64,000 bases of DNA from Lithospermum erythrorhizon (taxonomy: Eukaryota; Streptophyta; Magnoliopsida; Boraginales; Boraginaceae): the NCBI GenBank assembly GCA_019722365.1, contig JADFUC010000004.1:186001-250000 (forward strand), written 5' to 3'. This document shows, one piece after another, positions 12,622 through 24,148 of the stretch (position 1 is its first letter; every line of letters starts with the position of its first letter). The position numbers and the translations under genes were made by a program. The notes beneath the pieces are model-generated. The model saw nothing but the letters and a program-made list of their open reading frames with translations. It had not been told where the DNA came from and made no database searches.

Positions 12622-14418
12622 ATGGCTCCCTTGCAAAGAAATTCTTCATCAAAGTCCAAAAAATCTTCCACCATAAACCACCCAACCCATCCAAAACACC
12701 CCCTTGAGGAACTCAACAATGATTCAGAGTATTCATGTGATGGATGCAACACTTCAGGAGTTGGTACTAGGTACCACTGCTCAATATGCAGCTTCGATTT
12801 GCACGAGCATTGCGCGAAATGTCCTGTCAAATTATCCTCCTATGTCCATCCTAGACATGCCCTGGTACTAGAGAACAAGGCTTCAATAGACCGATTTTGC
12901 GACGTTTGTGGTGACTTGGTTAATGGACTGTTCTATTCATGTGAAGAATGTTTGATTGATATTCATCCTATTTGTACCCTTTTCCCATTGAATGCTAAAC
13001 ATGATCCTCATCCTCAACATGTTTTAAGGCTTCAACCAGGCAAGCCTGGTTGGTGTGTTGAATGTCGCGAGATTTGTAATTTCTGGAGGTATCGATGTAA
13101 TACTTGCTGCATTGATGTCCACCCTAACTGTGTTTCAACAGGATCGTCTGATCGTGGTGGTGGTGGTGATGGTTCGGCTACACGGGGTTTACAACCACCC
13201 CAAACTACTGGTATTGCAAATCCAACAACAATATATGTTGATAATGAGGCTCCTACTAATGGAGATGGTGCTACCAGAGAAGTAGTAGCCCAACAAGTAT
13301 CTCAAGCTTATCCACCAGTGGGATATCCTGGAGAGGTTCCTACTGGTGGGGTTGCCATACATACGCAACAGCCTACTACTTCTTACCTCGGGGCAGGACA
13401 TGATGTTGGTATGCTTAATTCAGGAGGCAGTGGTGGTTTGGCCTCACAAGGAGTGCCACATCAAGCGCCACAGGCATATCCGATGGCTGGATATGGCGTT
13501 GATGTTCTTACTGCTGGTGGCAGTCCTGGTTCTCCCATAAAGGGAATACCAAATCAAGCACCTCAAATGTATCCACCATCAGGATATCCGGGAGAGGTTC
13601 TTGCTGGTGGGGGTAGAACACAGTCCCACATTGGTAATTTGGCCTCACAAGGAGTGCAATATCAAGCACAACAGTCTCACCCGATGGCGGGTTATGATGT
13701 TGATGGCCTTAATGCTAGTGGGCATACTAGTTCCCCAGGAAAGGGAATACCGAATCCAACACCTCAAACGTACCCACCAACCGGATATTCTGGAGAGGTT
13801 CTTGCTGGTGCTGCTGGTAGAACTCAGTCCCACATTTGTGGTTTACCCTCACAAGGAGTGCCGTATCAAGCACAACAGCCTCACCCGATGGCTGGATATG
13901 GGGTCGATGTTCTTACTCCTGGTGGCCATACTGGCTCTCCTAGAAAGGGAATACCACATCAAACACCTCAATCATACCCGGTCTCAAGAAATGCTACCGA
14001 GGTTCCTACTACTGGGACTGGGGGTGGTGGCTCAGGCTCATGGGGCATACCTCCAGTGTCGTATCCACAAATTGGATACGGCGTTGGACTTCCTCCGGGG
14101 GGTTATCAAATGCCTCTGATGATGAATCCAGGATTTCCTATGGGTATGAATATGATGATGGCTCAACCTCCTACGATGGTTATAGTCCACCAAAATTACC
14201 CTGGACAGGGCAATAATTTTGGGATGAACCAACAACATGGTATGAAACAAGGAAATAAAAAGAATAATGAGGAGTTTGATGAACTAGCTCAAATGGGCAA
14301 AGATGTAAAGAAAAAGATGCAATTTGCTGCCAAATATGCCATGGGCCTAGCGAGTGCGGCGTCGACTTCCCTGGCTGGGGCACCTGTTAATGTTGCCAAC
14401 CTTATGAAGAAATCATAA
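12622..14418 (+). CDS. DC1-domain protein with repeat-rich tail
   Basis: Single-exon 598-aa protein. The N-terminal 175 residues hold three DC1 (divergent C1) zinc-binding modules: HPLEEL...CDGCNTSG...YHCSICSFDLHEHCA (about 27-70), HPRHALVL...FCDVCGDLVNG...YSCEECLIDIHPIC (about 78-120) and HPQHVLRL...WCVECREICN...YRCNTCCIDVHPNC (about 132-172). Spaced Cys/His pairs should bind two zincs per module; such plant proteins are often linked to stress and pathogen responses. Residues about 180-520 are Gly/Pro/Gln/Tyr-rich with tandem units, followed by a Met/Gly/Pro stretch. The last 60 residues (FDELAQMGKDVKKKMQFAAK onward) look helical and more ordered. I see no signal peptide or membrane helix. 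The ATG at 12622 is the first in frame and sits just before the first module. The molecular function is unknown. Confidence 0.93.
   Translation: MAPLQRNSSSKSKKSSTINHPTHPKHPLEELNNDSEYSCDGCNTSGVGTRYHCSICSFDLHEHCAKCPVKLSSYVHPRHALVLENKASIDRFCDVCGDLVNGLFYSCEECLIDIHPICTLFPLNAKHDPHPQHVLRLQPGKPGWCVECREICNFWRYRCNTCCIDVHPNCVSTGSSDRGGGGDGSATRGLQPPQTTGIANPTTIYVDNEAPTNGDGATREVVAQQVSQAYPPVGYPGEVPTGGVAIHTQQPTTSYLGAGHDVGMLNSGGSGGLASQGVPHQAPQAYPMAGYGVDVLTAGGSPGSPIKGIPNQAPQMYPPSGYPGEVLAGGGRTQSHIGNLASQGVQYQAQQSHPMAGYDVDGLNASGHTSSPGKGIPNPTPQTYPPTGYSGEVLAGAAGRTQSHICGLPSQGVPYQAQQPHPMAGYGVDVLTPGGHTGSPRKGIPHQTPQSYPVSRNATEVPTTGTGGGGSGSWGIPPVSYPQIGYGVGLPPGGYQMPLMMNPGFPMGMNMMMAQPPTMVIVHQNYPGQGNNFGMNQQHGMKQGNKKNNEEFDELAQMGKDVKKKMQFAAKYAMGLASAASTSLAGAPVNVANLMKKS
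13280..13995 (+). repeat. Coding tandem repeats, about 67-68 aa
   Basis: Inside the DC1 gene, the module MAGYxVDxL...GSPxKGIPxQxPQxYPPxGYxGEVLAGxxGRTQSHI...SQGVxYQAQQxHP recurs. The MAGY codons start at 13483, 13684 and 13888, giving periods of 201 and 204 bp. An earlier, more divergent copy begins near 13300. All units stay in frame. Confidence 0.85.
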
Positions 14419-15473
14419 CATTGAAATGCTGATGAATATTTGTTTGTGTGAGATATTGTGTTTGTTCATCCAATGTTGTAAGTTTAGAACTTGTACAAAT
14501 TTCTCAAATATCCTGCCCTCTGGAACCGGATGCCAGGTTTATTTGCGGTACAATTGTTTGATCGCCATTCGTTTCAGGTGTCGAGATTGGGGAATTAATA
14601 CATTTCATTGCCAGGTTTAATAGGCGAATTTTGGTTTTTAACTCCCAAAACTAATGTCAGGGTAATATGAAGGTGTCAAAATCATAACGAAAATATCATT
14701 TGTATTTTTCATTTGAATAAATATTATGAACTAATTTGATGATATCAAACCCTAATATAGTTTTATGCCGGATAGAAATTTCATTCATTGTTCACACGTT
14801 GGGAGTACTTATATCAGGCACTTCGGCGACTTGAGGTGGTCGTGCCAAAATTAAGGAATAATAGGTGGGATGAAGTCAAAGTCAAGTAGGCTTCGAATAC
14901 AGATAACTCGAATAATTTAATTAATTTCGAAAAATACTTTTAATGTAGACACGGTCAAATTAGTTTAGGCATGTTACGCCATTCTAGTTGATTTATGCAA
15001 TTCTAGTTTATTTTCAACTAGTCTAGAGTAATTTTAAAATATCATTTAAATTAATTATGGTAGAGTTGTAGATGGCATTGAATCATCTCAATAAACGATT
15101 GTACTCATGATAATATCCACTACTAATATCAAATCACAATATTAGTCCACAGAAGCATTATTTTATTTTAAGTTAGAATAAATTATTCATGAAATATAGA
15201 ATCTATATCGATAACATAACAATAATACTTATCAAATTAAATCAATGATTTAATATCTTAGAATAATACAAAGTATTTTTTTCATTAAAATTGAAAGATA
15301 TATCTTAGAATAATATTTATTTTGTTCTAGTGTGGTTTCTTCGAACTCCTAACAATATCAATGATTACGAATACTTATAATTGAAATTTTAAGGCTTGTT
15401 TCAAAACCAGTAATAAAATTAATTCTCTAAATAGGAAATTGATCCACAATACCACATTGGATGTGCTTTGTTA
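14419..15473. other. Intergenic spacer
   Basis: 3' region of the DC1 gene and presumed promoter and leader of the YIPF1-like gene. AT-rich, with no further gene or clear element recognised. Confidence 0.45.
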
Positions 15474-18308
15474 ATGGACGACTCGATATCAAATCTCCCT
15501 ACAAGCCATCTGCTAGGCTCAGTCCCGGTCCGATTTCTACCCCCTCTTTGTCCCAATATTATTGTCATGTTTCTATTCTAATTATTGATTTATTGTTGTA
15601 ATGTTGTGTAATTACCATTTTATTGTAACCGACCCGATCGATAATTTTATTATTAAGTGGAAAACTTATTACTATTGATTATGTAACAATTGGGCTAATT
15701 TTGTTAGTCAATTTATGAATTTACTAGTAATTACGGATTACTTATTAAGCGAAGAAATAGTTTATTAAAATTCGTACAGTGATTATATCTTAACTACGCA
15801 TGATGTACTGGTGTAATATTACGAAGCTCGAGGCTTGTATCGCTGCTTTAAAATTTGTCCATCATGCATTGAGTGATTATATCTTAACTATATATGATGT
15901 ATTATGAAGCTCGAGGCATACAAGAGGACGAAAAGGAGGTAGATGATTGTTTCTGGTATTTTTGTTGCGGGATATGGCACCATTTTTTGCAGTTATGATT
16001 GTTTAGTATTTGCAAATGTTTGTCATTGTTTGATGATGAATACCAAGTATCTATGACTAGAAATATGTTTGGAATAATTAAAGTATTTAAATCGGATATT
16101 TTCTGAATTATTCGTAACATTTATCCCACATGTAGGCTGTCGTTTGTGAAAAGAGAAGTTCGAGTAATAATGAAGGTATGGTGATCTTATTCTATCTGTT
16201 TCGGAATTTCTAGTATATATAGTTATTTGTTCTGCAGTTTTAAGGCGACCGAAAGGTTATTTCAACATTTTAAATGTTCTCCTGAATAATTCAGTTTGTT
16301 TCGTATTTGCCATGGAATGCAGCTCCCAAAGCGAATCTCCAGATATTTCCTCCCAATAATAATGGAAGTGGAGATCCTAGATATGAGACATATACAAGTC
16401 CGAATGGTATACATCCTATACAATATCATTATCTTGGTTGCATCTATTAGTCATTAAAAACGTGTTTACCGTGAGGTCTCGAAACTGTGATCACTGTTCT
16501 TCCACTCTTGTCTTTCAGTTATGACTGCTCTGTATTCTGTTGGAAAAAATGTATTTTTTTGCATTACAGACCTTATCACAATTTTTATTTTAACTTACTT
16601 GTAGAAGGAGATGTTGGACAATCATCAAGTGGTTGGAGTGGCGTATTCAGCATTTCATCATATACACAATACTTCAATGTCGACACAGATGTCATCATGA
16701 ACAGGATGACGAGTAGTCTATTTCCGCTTGTTGGTGATTTTTTCCAGAAAATTGAGGCCAACCCTGATCTGTAAGCGTTACTCTTCTCATTAAATATGAT
16801 TAAATAAGAAGAGAGATCTGACAGAATGTCCTACCTTTCTGCTTTGGATGTCATATATCTTTATATGCAGTTGTAGAGTTCACATTTCTTGTCATAATAT
16901 TTCTGAAGGTGTGTTTGTGTGAGGCATAGAATTGGAATTGAAACAGAATTGGAGGAAAATTCAATACAAGTTCGTAAACTTTGTATAGCGTTTTACTGAG
17001 ATTCCAATTCATTTTTCAATCCATACTTCAAAAACAAACACAACATGAAGGAAATGTAGTTAAATATTAAACATCATCTATCAGATTGACCCATGAGTAT
17101 CCTTACTAATGCAAGGCTTCTGAACTTTTGGGTGACATTTCATATTTGGAAAAAAAACTAATGCAAGGTTCTGAACTGTGTAACTAGAAGGAAAAACTTC
17201 TGCATCTTTGCATTTATCAGATTTAGAGCAACTATAACTTGTAGCATATGTTGTATGATTCTAATTCTCAATTATATCATTTTGTTTCCTTGTAATAGTT
17301 AACTAATCTTCCGTTCACATGCTGCAACATTATATTATTATTTCCATTATGCTTTCTGTCTTTGGAAAAGGACTCCTGGTAATATTGGCAACTGATTTTC
17401 AGTTATGGGCTTATTTGGATCTCCACGACTCTTGTATTTGTGATTGCCTCCCTTGGAAATTGTGCCACTTACCTGATCCAAAGAAAAGGAGATGGAAGCA
17501 CCACATGGGCCTTTGATGTCAATTATATAAACGTGGCTGCTTCTTCAATCTATGGGTATGCAGTCATCGTTCCCCTGGGATTTTACTTCTTGCTTCAGTA
17601 CCTTGGTTCAAAGGCCAGCCTTGTACACTTCTGGTGCTTGTGGGGATATTCCCTCTTCATTTTCATTCTCACATCTGTAAGTCTGAGCCTTCAGCTACAT
17701 TTGACATATTTGGTAATACCGTTATAGATATGATCACTTAAATTCTAAGTCTGGTAAAATATATGTACAATTCTAATGACAAGCCATATTAGCCATGTGC
17801 CCATGTTCATGGTCTGTCTATGAAGTCGCGTCTTCTGTAGCATAATTGACCACAACTACGTATCCCTTTTTTATGGGGCAAATCCGAAAATATTCACATC
17901 TTCACATCCTCCTTAGCATATTTGACCACAACTATGTATCTCCCTGTTCTGAGGTTTTTCAACATATGCCATGAGTTTAAATTTATTAGGTGTTTAAATA
18001 GAAATAAAGAATGAGTGAATGATTTGCATATCGACAGTTTAGCTAAGGTCCATGTTTTGCATCTGAGTTATAAGCGACACAGTATGATGTAAATACCCGT
18101 TCATTTTGTATTTCAGTTTTTGTTGGTTATCCCTGTTGAATTTCTTCGATGGACTTTCACCTTGGTTTCTGGCGCAACATCTGCAAGCTTTGTTACTTTG
18201 AATCTCAAGACCTATATAGAGGCAAATGATCTGACAATGGTGCTAGCGTCTGCATTTATCCTCCAAATGGGTCTGGCAATCTTTATCAAGATGTGGTTTT
18301 TCTCTTAG
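15474..18308 (+). CDS. YIPF1: YIPF1-like Yip1-domain membrane protein
   Basis: Yip1 family protein, a multi-span Golgi/ER membrane protein that works with Rab GTPases in vesicle traffic. Exons: 15474-15527, 16136-16175, 16323-16406, 16605-16770, 17403-17676 and 18117-18308, all with GT-AG introns and matching phase, giving 269 aa. The tiny first exon encodes MDDSISNLPTSHLLGSVP, matching the plant family N-terminus; the second carries AVVCEKRSSSNNEG and the third LQIFPPNNN. The cytosolic part continues with SSYTQYFNVDTD and PDLYGLIWISTTLV. About five hydrophobic segments follow (STTLVFVIASL, IYGYAVIVPLGFYFLL, LWGYSLFIFILTSFLLVIPV, LVSGATSASFVTL, FILQMGLAIFIKMWFF). It converges with the GMPase gene downstream, with 560 bp between the two stop codons. 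Intron 1 holds a local duplication. Confidence 0.9.
15779..15919. repeat. Local duplication in YIPF1-like intron 1
   Basis: The word GTGATTATATCTTAACTA begins at 15779 (interrupted by one change) and again at 15873, a period of 94 bp. Both copies run on to ACGAAGCTCGAGGC or ATGAAGCTCGAGGC. It is non-coding. Confidence 0.75.
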
Positions 18309-18868
18309 TCGAAAACTATAGCGCACTTTGACAACAATGTTACTCCATGGCCTGTAATTTTGTGCTGCGAGGATTTAGGCGCTTACAGAGTTACTTAAGG
18401 ATTGGTATTTCATAACAGTTTTCATTGTCGTTATCTCGTACTGTGACAGGTGGTGTTGATTCTCGGGTTTTTGTATTAAGGTAGCTACAAGTTTTACTTA
18501 TGCCAATTCTAGAATCTCTATCTGTAAATAGTGAATGTTTTCATTGTGAGTATTTTTCAGATGTGATATTCTATGTTCTATCTCTATCTGTAAAGACCTT
18601 GATGACATATTAATACATTTCTATATACAAATGAAAAAATTTCAGAAATTCACAGCAGTTACAATATAGGACTAAATGTTTTCCCCAAAATTGGGAAAAC
18701 CTATATAGGCATTACAAATTGACAAACTCCATCTTGGTGATGCTGACTATTACAGTCTGGACAACAAAACTGGGACACTGAGTGAAAGAAGGATGAATAA
18801 CACATCTGACAGTGAAATGTAAAATACATTAAAAATTACATAATGTTGCAATTGCTAGAACATGAGCT
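18309..18868. other. Convergent 3' spacer
   Basis: Short spacer between two facing genes. It should carry the 3' UTRs of the YIPF1-like and GMPase transcripts. No coding sequence was seen. Confidence 0.6.
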
Positions 18869-20410
18869 TTACATAACAATCTCGGGCTTCAAGATGCTAG
18901 ACTTTATCTCCTTATGGGGTAAAACTACACCTCCATTGCTGTAAACTTCATCAGCAACATGCACATCCTCTCCGAGAATGGTCATGTTCTCGACGCGAGC
19001 CCATTGGCCAACGGTTGAATGCCAACCAATGATGCTACTTGAAATGCACGCATGATTCTTGATGCGAACACCACGCATTACAGTGCAGCGAGAGAGTCTA
19101 ACACCCGACTCAACCACACAACCAGGGCCAATTGCAACATCGGGTCCGATCAAACAGCCTTCTCCAATCTTGGCAGTCTCGTCCACAAGGACATTGCCTA
19201 CAATATGAGGTCCAGATGCCAACTTAACTGGAGAATTCTTTCTCATTGAGTCCAGATAGAGTCTCAGACCTGTTATGTAATCCCTTGGTTGTCCAATGTC
19301 CATCCAGAACCCAGGTAAAACCATTGCAAATAGCTTGTTCTCTGCTGCAATTTTGGGGAAGGTCTCTTTCTCAATTGAGGTGGGCTTCAATTCAATTCGG
19401 TCAAGAACAGAAGGGCTAAGTAGATAAATGCCAGCATTGATCTTGTTACCGACAAATATTTTTGGTTTCTCAACAAATTTTTCAACTTGGCCAGTGGATT
19501 CTTCCATTACGACAACACCATATTTTGAGGGTTCGTCAACCTGCGCGGATAATCAATTGAATATTATCAACTCAGACACTTACATGAAACAGCTACTAGG
19601 GGAAGCTGCTGAGGGAGGGGCTATTACCTTGGTTACCAACAAAGATGCCTCACCACCATGTGATTTATGGAATGCAATCATCTCTTTGAGTGGATATTCG
19701 CTTATGACATCACTGTTGAGAACAAAGAATGGCTCCCCAGATCCATCAATTAGCTTATCCCTAGCCAAAGCCAGAGGACCTGCAGTGCCCATTGGCTCAG
19801 TCTCCTGAGAACATAGGATCTTGATCCCAAGTTTTGCCTCAAATTCTTTTAGAAAGTTCAGCATCACCTGAAAGAAAATGTTCTTAGTCAGAATCATGAA
19901 GGAAAAGAGACTGACAAAACAGAAGGAAAAGGGGGAATAATAGATAAGGTAATGTGACTATCAAACAAGTTACACCGGCATATTCGAAACTAACCTCAGG
20001 CTGATAGTTTATGGCAAGTACTACTTCAGTCACTCCAACAGCCTTTAGAGCTTCAATCTATTCAGTAGCAACAAAGTTAGCAAGAGAAAAGAATAACAAG
20101 CAAGCACCACAGATTTGCCTGAAAATTTATTTACCGATTTTTTTTACGGTTCCAGAATGTTTTAGGAGTGTATAGAAGAAATACACTTGGATTTAACATT
20201 TGTGGCACAAGATAGAATTTATGGGAAATGAAGTATAAACAATACTTTTGAGTGGATATGCAATATGAATTTGTAAGGCATATGCATCGGACTCTATACC
20301 TGATGCAAGATCATGGGTTTGTTTGCAAAATCAACAAGAGGCTTGGGAACACTGAGGGTTAGCGGCCTCAACCGCGTACCAAAACCTCCAACAAGAATGA
20401 GTGCCTTCAT
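18869..20410 (-). CDS. VTC1: GDP-mannose pyrophosphorylase
   Basis: Mannose-1-phosphate guanylyltransferase: GTP + mannose-1-phosphate gives GDP-mannose + PPi, in the cytosol. GDP-mannose feeds ascorbate synthesis, N-glycosylation, GPI anchors and cell-wall mannans. Four exons, 20410-20300, 20057-19995, 19867-19628 and 19540-18869, give exactly 361 aa, the usual plant length. The start reads [18 protein letters not shown], the pyrophosphorylase signature that binds the nucleotide. NSDV follows near the metal site, then KFVEKP and GFWMDIGQP. The C-terminal third is a left-handed beta-helix of hexapeptide repeats ([20 protein letters not shown]). A CAG acceptor lies 18 bases before the ATG on the coding strand, so a 5'-UTR intron is likely; I could not place its donor. 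No damage was seen. Confidence 0.96.
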
Positions 20411-21607
20411 CTTAAGACTCGGAGTTTCCTGCGAACCCATTGAATATACAAGGAGAAGGTGAGTAGCACTACTAGATTAACTATTAGAGAATATGTCACT
20501 AAGTATATACTTAAAAAAGCATTCCTCTTCAATATAATTGTAGCCTAAAAGGAAAATCACTCAAAATCATGAAACTTTAAAATGACATCCGTAAATGAGT
20601 AACAATTACAAATTGCCTCACACTTATAAGGGCAAATCTGTCGGTGATCTATGGCATGTAGTGTAATGACTAATGAGATCAACACAAAATCAAAGTGCAT
20701 GGAGGAGGCATGACAAGAGCCTTATAGAGGAAGATCCAAAACATTAAAACCATTAGGAAGAAACCAATGTCTATACACACGTCATAAGAGTAGAGGAAAA
20801 GAACAAGTGACGGCATGAAGTAGTATAATTTCAACTATAGCTTCACTGGCAACAACATTCCAGCTATACCACAGGCTGGAGAATTCATTCGAATGCTGAC
20901 ATACTATATTCTATAATTGGTCTATATTATTTCAAGCTGGATATGGGGGTGTATCGGATACTGTTGCAGCCCCTCCAAATCAAATGAGAGTCAAAACAAA
21001 CACGCATTCAGCCGAGTTTGTGCTTCATGTGAGTTGAAATCTTAGTAACAGATCACTTGAAAGATCAGCTCAATGGAGCTTCCTCAAAACTACTATGCAA
21101 AATACAATAGCTTCAAGCTAAAACTTACAAATAAAGACACCAAAACAAGGCCAAAAATAGGATAAAGCATCCAATACGACGAAATAACTATATGATTACC
21201 ATAAATATCAGCAAGATAGCATCTTTAGCATAAAAGCTGCATTCTTTTCCTCATTAATACATCATAAAGCAAGATATTGAATCATTGACATTTTGGTCTC
21301 ATAACAAATTACATTAGCTAAAAAAATTATCATTTTCTCAACCCTCTTTGCTAATTATGAAAACTAATATTTGAATAATATTCTCCATTAGCATAAAAGA
21401 TAACTATATATTAAATGGTAAAAAGCAAAAATTTACATCAATTACAAGATCCAACATATAACTAATACACAATGATTATAATAATTTAATGATCACATAA
21501 AGATCATTTACAAATTCTCCAACTACCCAACTAATGCAAAAATAAAAAAGAAACAAAAATTCAATTGAAATACAAATATCCTACAAAATTACATCCACAT
21601 TGTGAGT

Positions 21608-21675
<68 letters not shown>

Positions 21676-22911
21676 GCAGATCCACTAGAAAGAATTGAAG
21701 CAATAACAATTACCTTAAATCACAAAATTAAATCCCTGACTAAAAAATGAGTCAAAATTCAATCTTTTGACTCAATTCCTATAAAAAAAATACCCAAATA
21801 ATTGAATTGGTGGGATTTTTAATAAAGATTATGTTTTTGTATATGAAATCTAGTGGTTTTATAGATACATTTTTGGGGTATTTATCTATCTGTATTTATA
21901 TACATTTTTACAATTTTGGAGGAAAATAAAATGTGTAGGAGGTCAAAGGTCCATTTATCATTTATCAAGCAAAGTCAATTTTCCTTTTATTAAGCTTTAC
22001 TTTTATTTTACTTGTTGATTGAAAAATAGTTTAGAGGATCCTTGGTGCTTTACTAATTTTTCAAGCTACTATAACTACAAAAAAGAAAGAAATAAATGTT
22101 GTAATAATCAAATGTGTTTTCCAATCAAAATTATAGAATATATCAAAGAAAGAATTAACAATACTTGATTCTATATAGAAATGGAATTGAACGTTGTGAT
22201 TCATATAAATTAATCCGATTAATTTGCCTAAAATTTGGTTTTATTTGATTCGTTAATGTTAAACGAAAGTAAATGGTATACATTTTATTCATATGATTCA
22301 AATTAAAATTATTATCTTAATAATAAGAAAAGGTCATTGAATATGTTTGGTTTCTAATGTACCAAGTTGTTAATAGCTTCAAAGCCTTATAAAGTTGCAA
22401 GTTTTTGATAATGAAAGAAGAAATGTACGATATATAATATAGTCGATATCTTAAACTGCATTTTCTTGGAACCCATAGAATAATTAGACCATAGTTTTCA
22501 GCATATTCTAAAGCAAAGATTTGACATCCCACCGACACATACTTTGGTTAATTATTAAAATCTTAATTATTGAGTCTGGATCTCATGTCCTATTTTGTTC
22601 ATATATCCCAACTAACTAATCATCCACACTATCATATGTACCTTATGCCTTGTTGTTTTTTTGTTGTTTGGAAAACAAACAAACCCCCATTTTTAACAAG
22701 AAAATGTCTTAATTATCTAATCCCACCATAAAAACCACTCACAGAAAATTATCAACAAAACCTCATGTCATCACCTACCTAATGGTTGACATGGTATACA
22801 CAAATTACTAATTATTCAACATTTTTCTAGTACCTAATCAGGTTGTGGTAGATGATGATATGTGCTATTCTTTAACACCATGTTTTTAATTCATCTTGCA
22901 AAACTCCATAT
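20411..22911. other. GMPase upstream region and intergenic
   Basis: Presumed 5'-UTR intron, leader and promoter of the GMPase gene, then AT-rich spacer up to the copia element. Apart from the AT microsatellite I recognised nothing coding. Confidence 0.45.
21612..21671. repeat. (AT)n microsatellite
   Basis: About 60 bases of uninterrupted AT/TA dinucleotide repeat, 1.2 kb upstream of the GMPase start codon. A 61-codon ORF running through it is an artefact of the repeat. Confidence 0.97.
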
Positions 22912-23158
22912 TATTGTAATGTTTATTTGGTCGTGACAAACCTGCTCAGAATGCAGCCTCACAAACGCTAAATGCCAAACGTAAAACGACAAAAGAATAG
23001 AAAGATTAACAAGAGACAAGTGTGGTAATTTCAGAAGATAAATACTCCCTCCATCAAGCATATACAAAGCATAATTCAAAAACTTTCAAGATGTAACATA
23101 TATATCATTTGAGTAATTTTAGAGTTGCTCGAGCCGCTTGATATTCCTAAGCCTTACA
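22912..23158 (+). repeat. Left LTR of copia element
   Basis: Shares with the right LTR the order CAAACGTAAAA, AAATACTCCCTCC (right: AAATACCCCTCC), AAAGCATA, AAAACTTTC, ATATATCAT and a TTACA end. The right copy is about 203 bp, so the two differ by indels as well as substitutions. The left edge is uncertain by several bases. Confidence 0.65.
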
Positions 23159-23239
23159 ACACGTTATCAAAGACGACTGCCTTTATAAGAATCGCTACTA
23201 GGGTATATTATATATCTTATCACTTTTGGATATTTATTT

Positions 23240-23525
23240 TGTTATATTGCTTACCCCTATTATGTATAACTCCGCAATACGCCGCATTCTATAATTAGAA
23301 ATGATATTATTATTTTTATTTTACCCCCGTTATGTATAACCTGGCCATACGTCAAGATTCTATAACCCAGCCTATTATGATAACTCAAGAAAGATTCTAT
23401 AATCGAGCGTTTATTATTATTTATGTTTTACCCCTCATATGTATAATCGCTGCCAAGAGATTCTATAATTAGAGCCTATTATGTATAACCTGGCCATAAT
23501 GGTCATGATTCTATAATGTATTTTA
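23240..23525 (+). repeat. Degenerate leader repeats in copia element
   Basis: Just inside the left LTR, a motif like TTATGTATAACCTGGCCATA followed by GATTCTATAA recurs about five times (near 23255, 23327, 23380, 23433 and 23483), with spacers rich in TTATTATT. It lies in the untranslated leader of the element. Confidence 0.7.
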
Positions 23526-23977
23526 TTATTTATTATCATCGTCAAGTTATTTGCTGCTATTATTATGGAAAACCTATGATCCTCATGTCAGCCTGTGACA
23601 AGATTGCTATTTCTGAAATGGGAGAGTTAAATCTCCATATCGTGTTTATTTACTTATAACTTAATGGAGGCATAAAAACCCCTAATTATTTTATTATTAT
23701 CTAACTATCAAGGCCACCTTATTTTATTTGTTATCGGTATGAATTATTTGTTTATAATCATATGTATTAATTATCATATGTGTTCATTTATCATGATCAC
23801 AGACATGCTGTGATTCTAACGACTACATCATATTTTAACACACTTTAAAATATTTTTCCTTCCCATTTTTCTAACGGTAATGCATCAAAGAAAATTAATA
23901 TTTTTTTTCCTATCCTCAAACGGTCGAACGGTAATAAAACGGTAAATAATAATCTTAATACTTCTCAAAATTTCACC

Positions 23978-24148
23978 CTATAAATACTTCATTCCTTCCA
24001 CATTTCTAAACATCTTTCTCAAAGTATTTCATAAATTGCATTCACAATGGCAAAATATTTTCTAGTGTTTGTCACTATACGTACTCTCTTTCATAATGGG
24101 TTTATTAAAATTGGAAGAAAGATAAAGCGGAATGATGAAGATTTTTAA
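23978..24148 (+). other. TATA box and 33-codon ORF
   Basis: CTATAAATAC at 23978-23987 is followed about 60 bases later by an ATG at 24047. It opens a 33-codon ORF starting MAKYFLVFVTI, hydrophobic like a signal peptide, then Lys/Arg-rich, with a stop at 24146-24148. It lies inside the decayed copia element. It may be a fragment of a captured small gene or chance; I do not recognise the product. Confidence 0.25.

Noticed and set aside
13601..14119. 172-codon ORF overlapping the DC1 gene in another frame
   Set aside because: It exists because the in-frame repeats and codon bias keep stops out of the shifted frame. It has no recognisable domain and lies wholly within a clear coding exon.
21565..21750. 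61-codon ORF with alternating Tyr-Ile
   Set aside because: It is a translation of the AT microsatellite.
23240..23525. CRISPR-like spaced repeats
   Set aside because: The repeats are degenerate, spacing is irregular, and this is a plant transposon leader.
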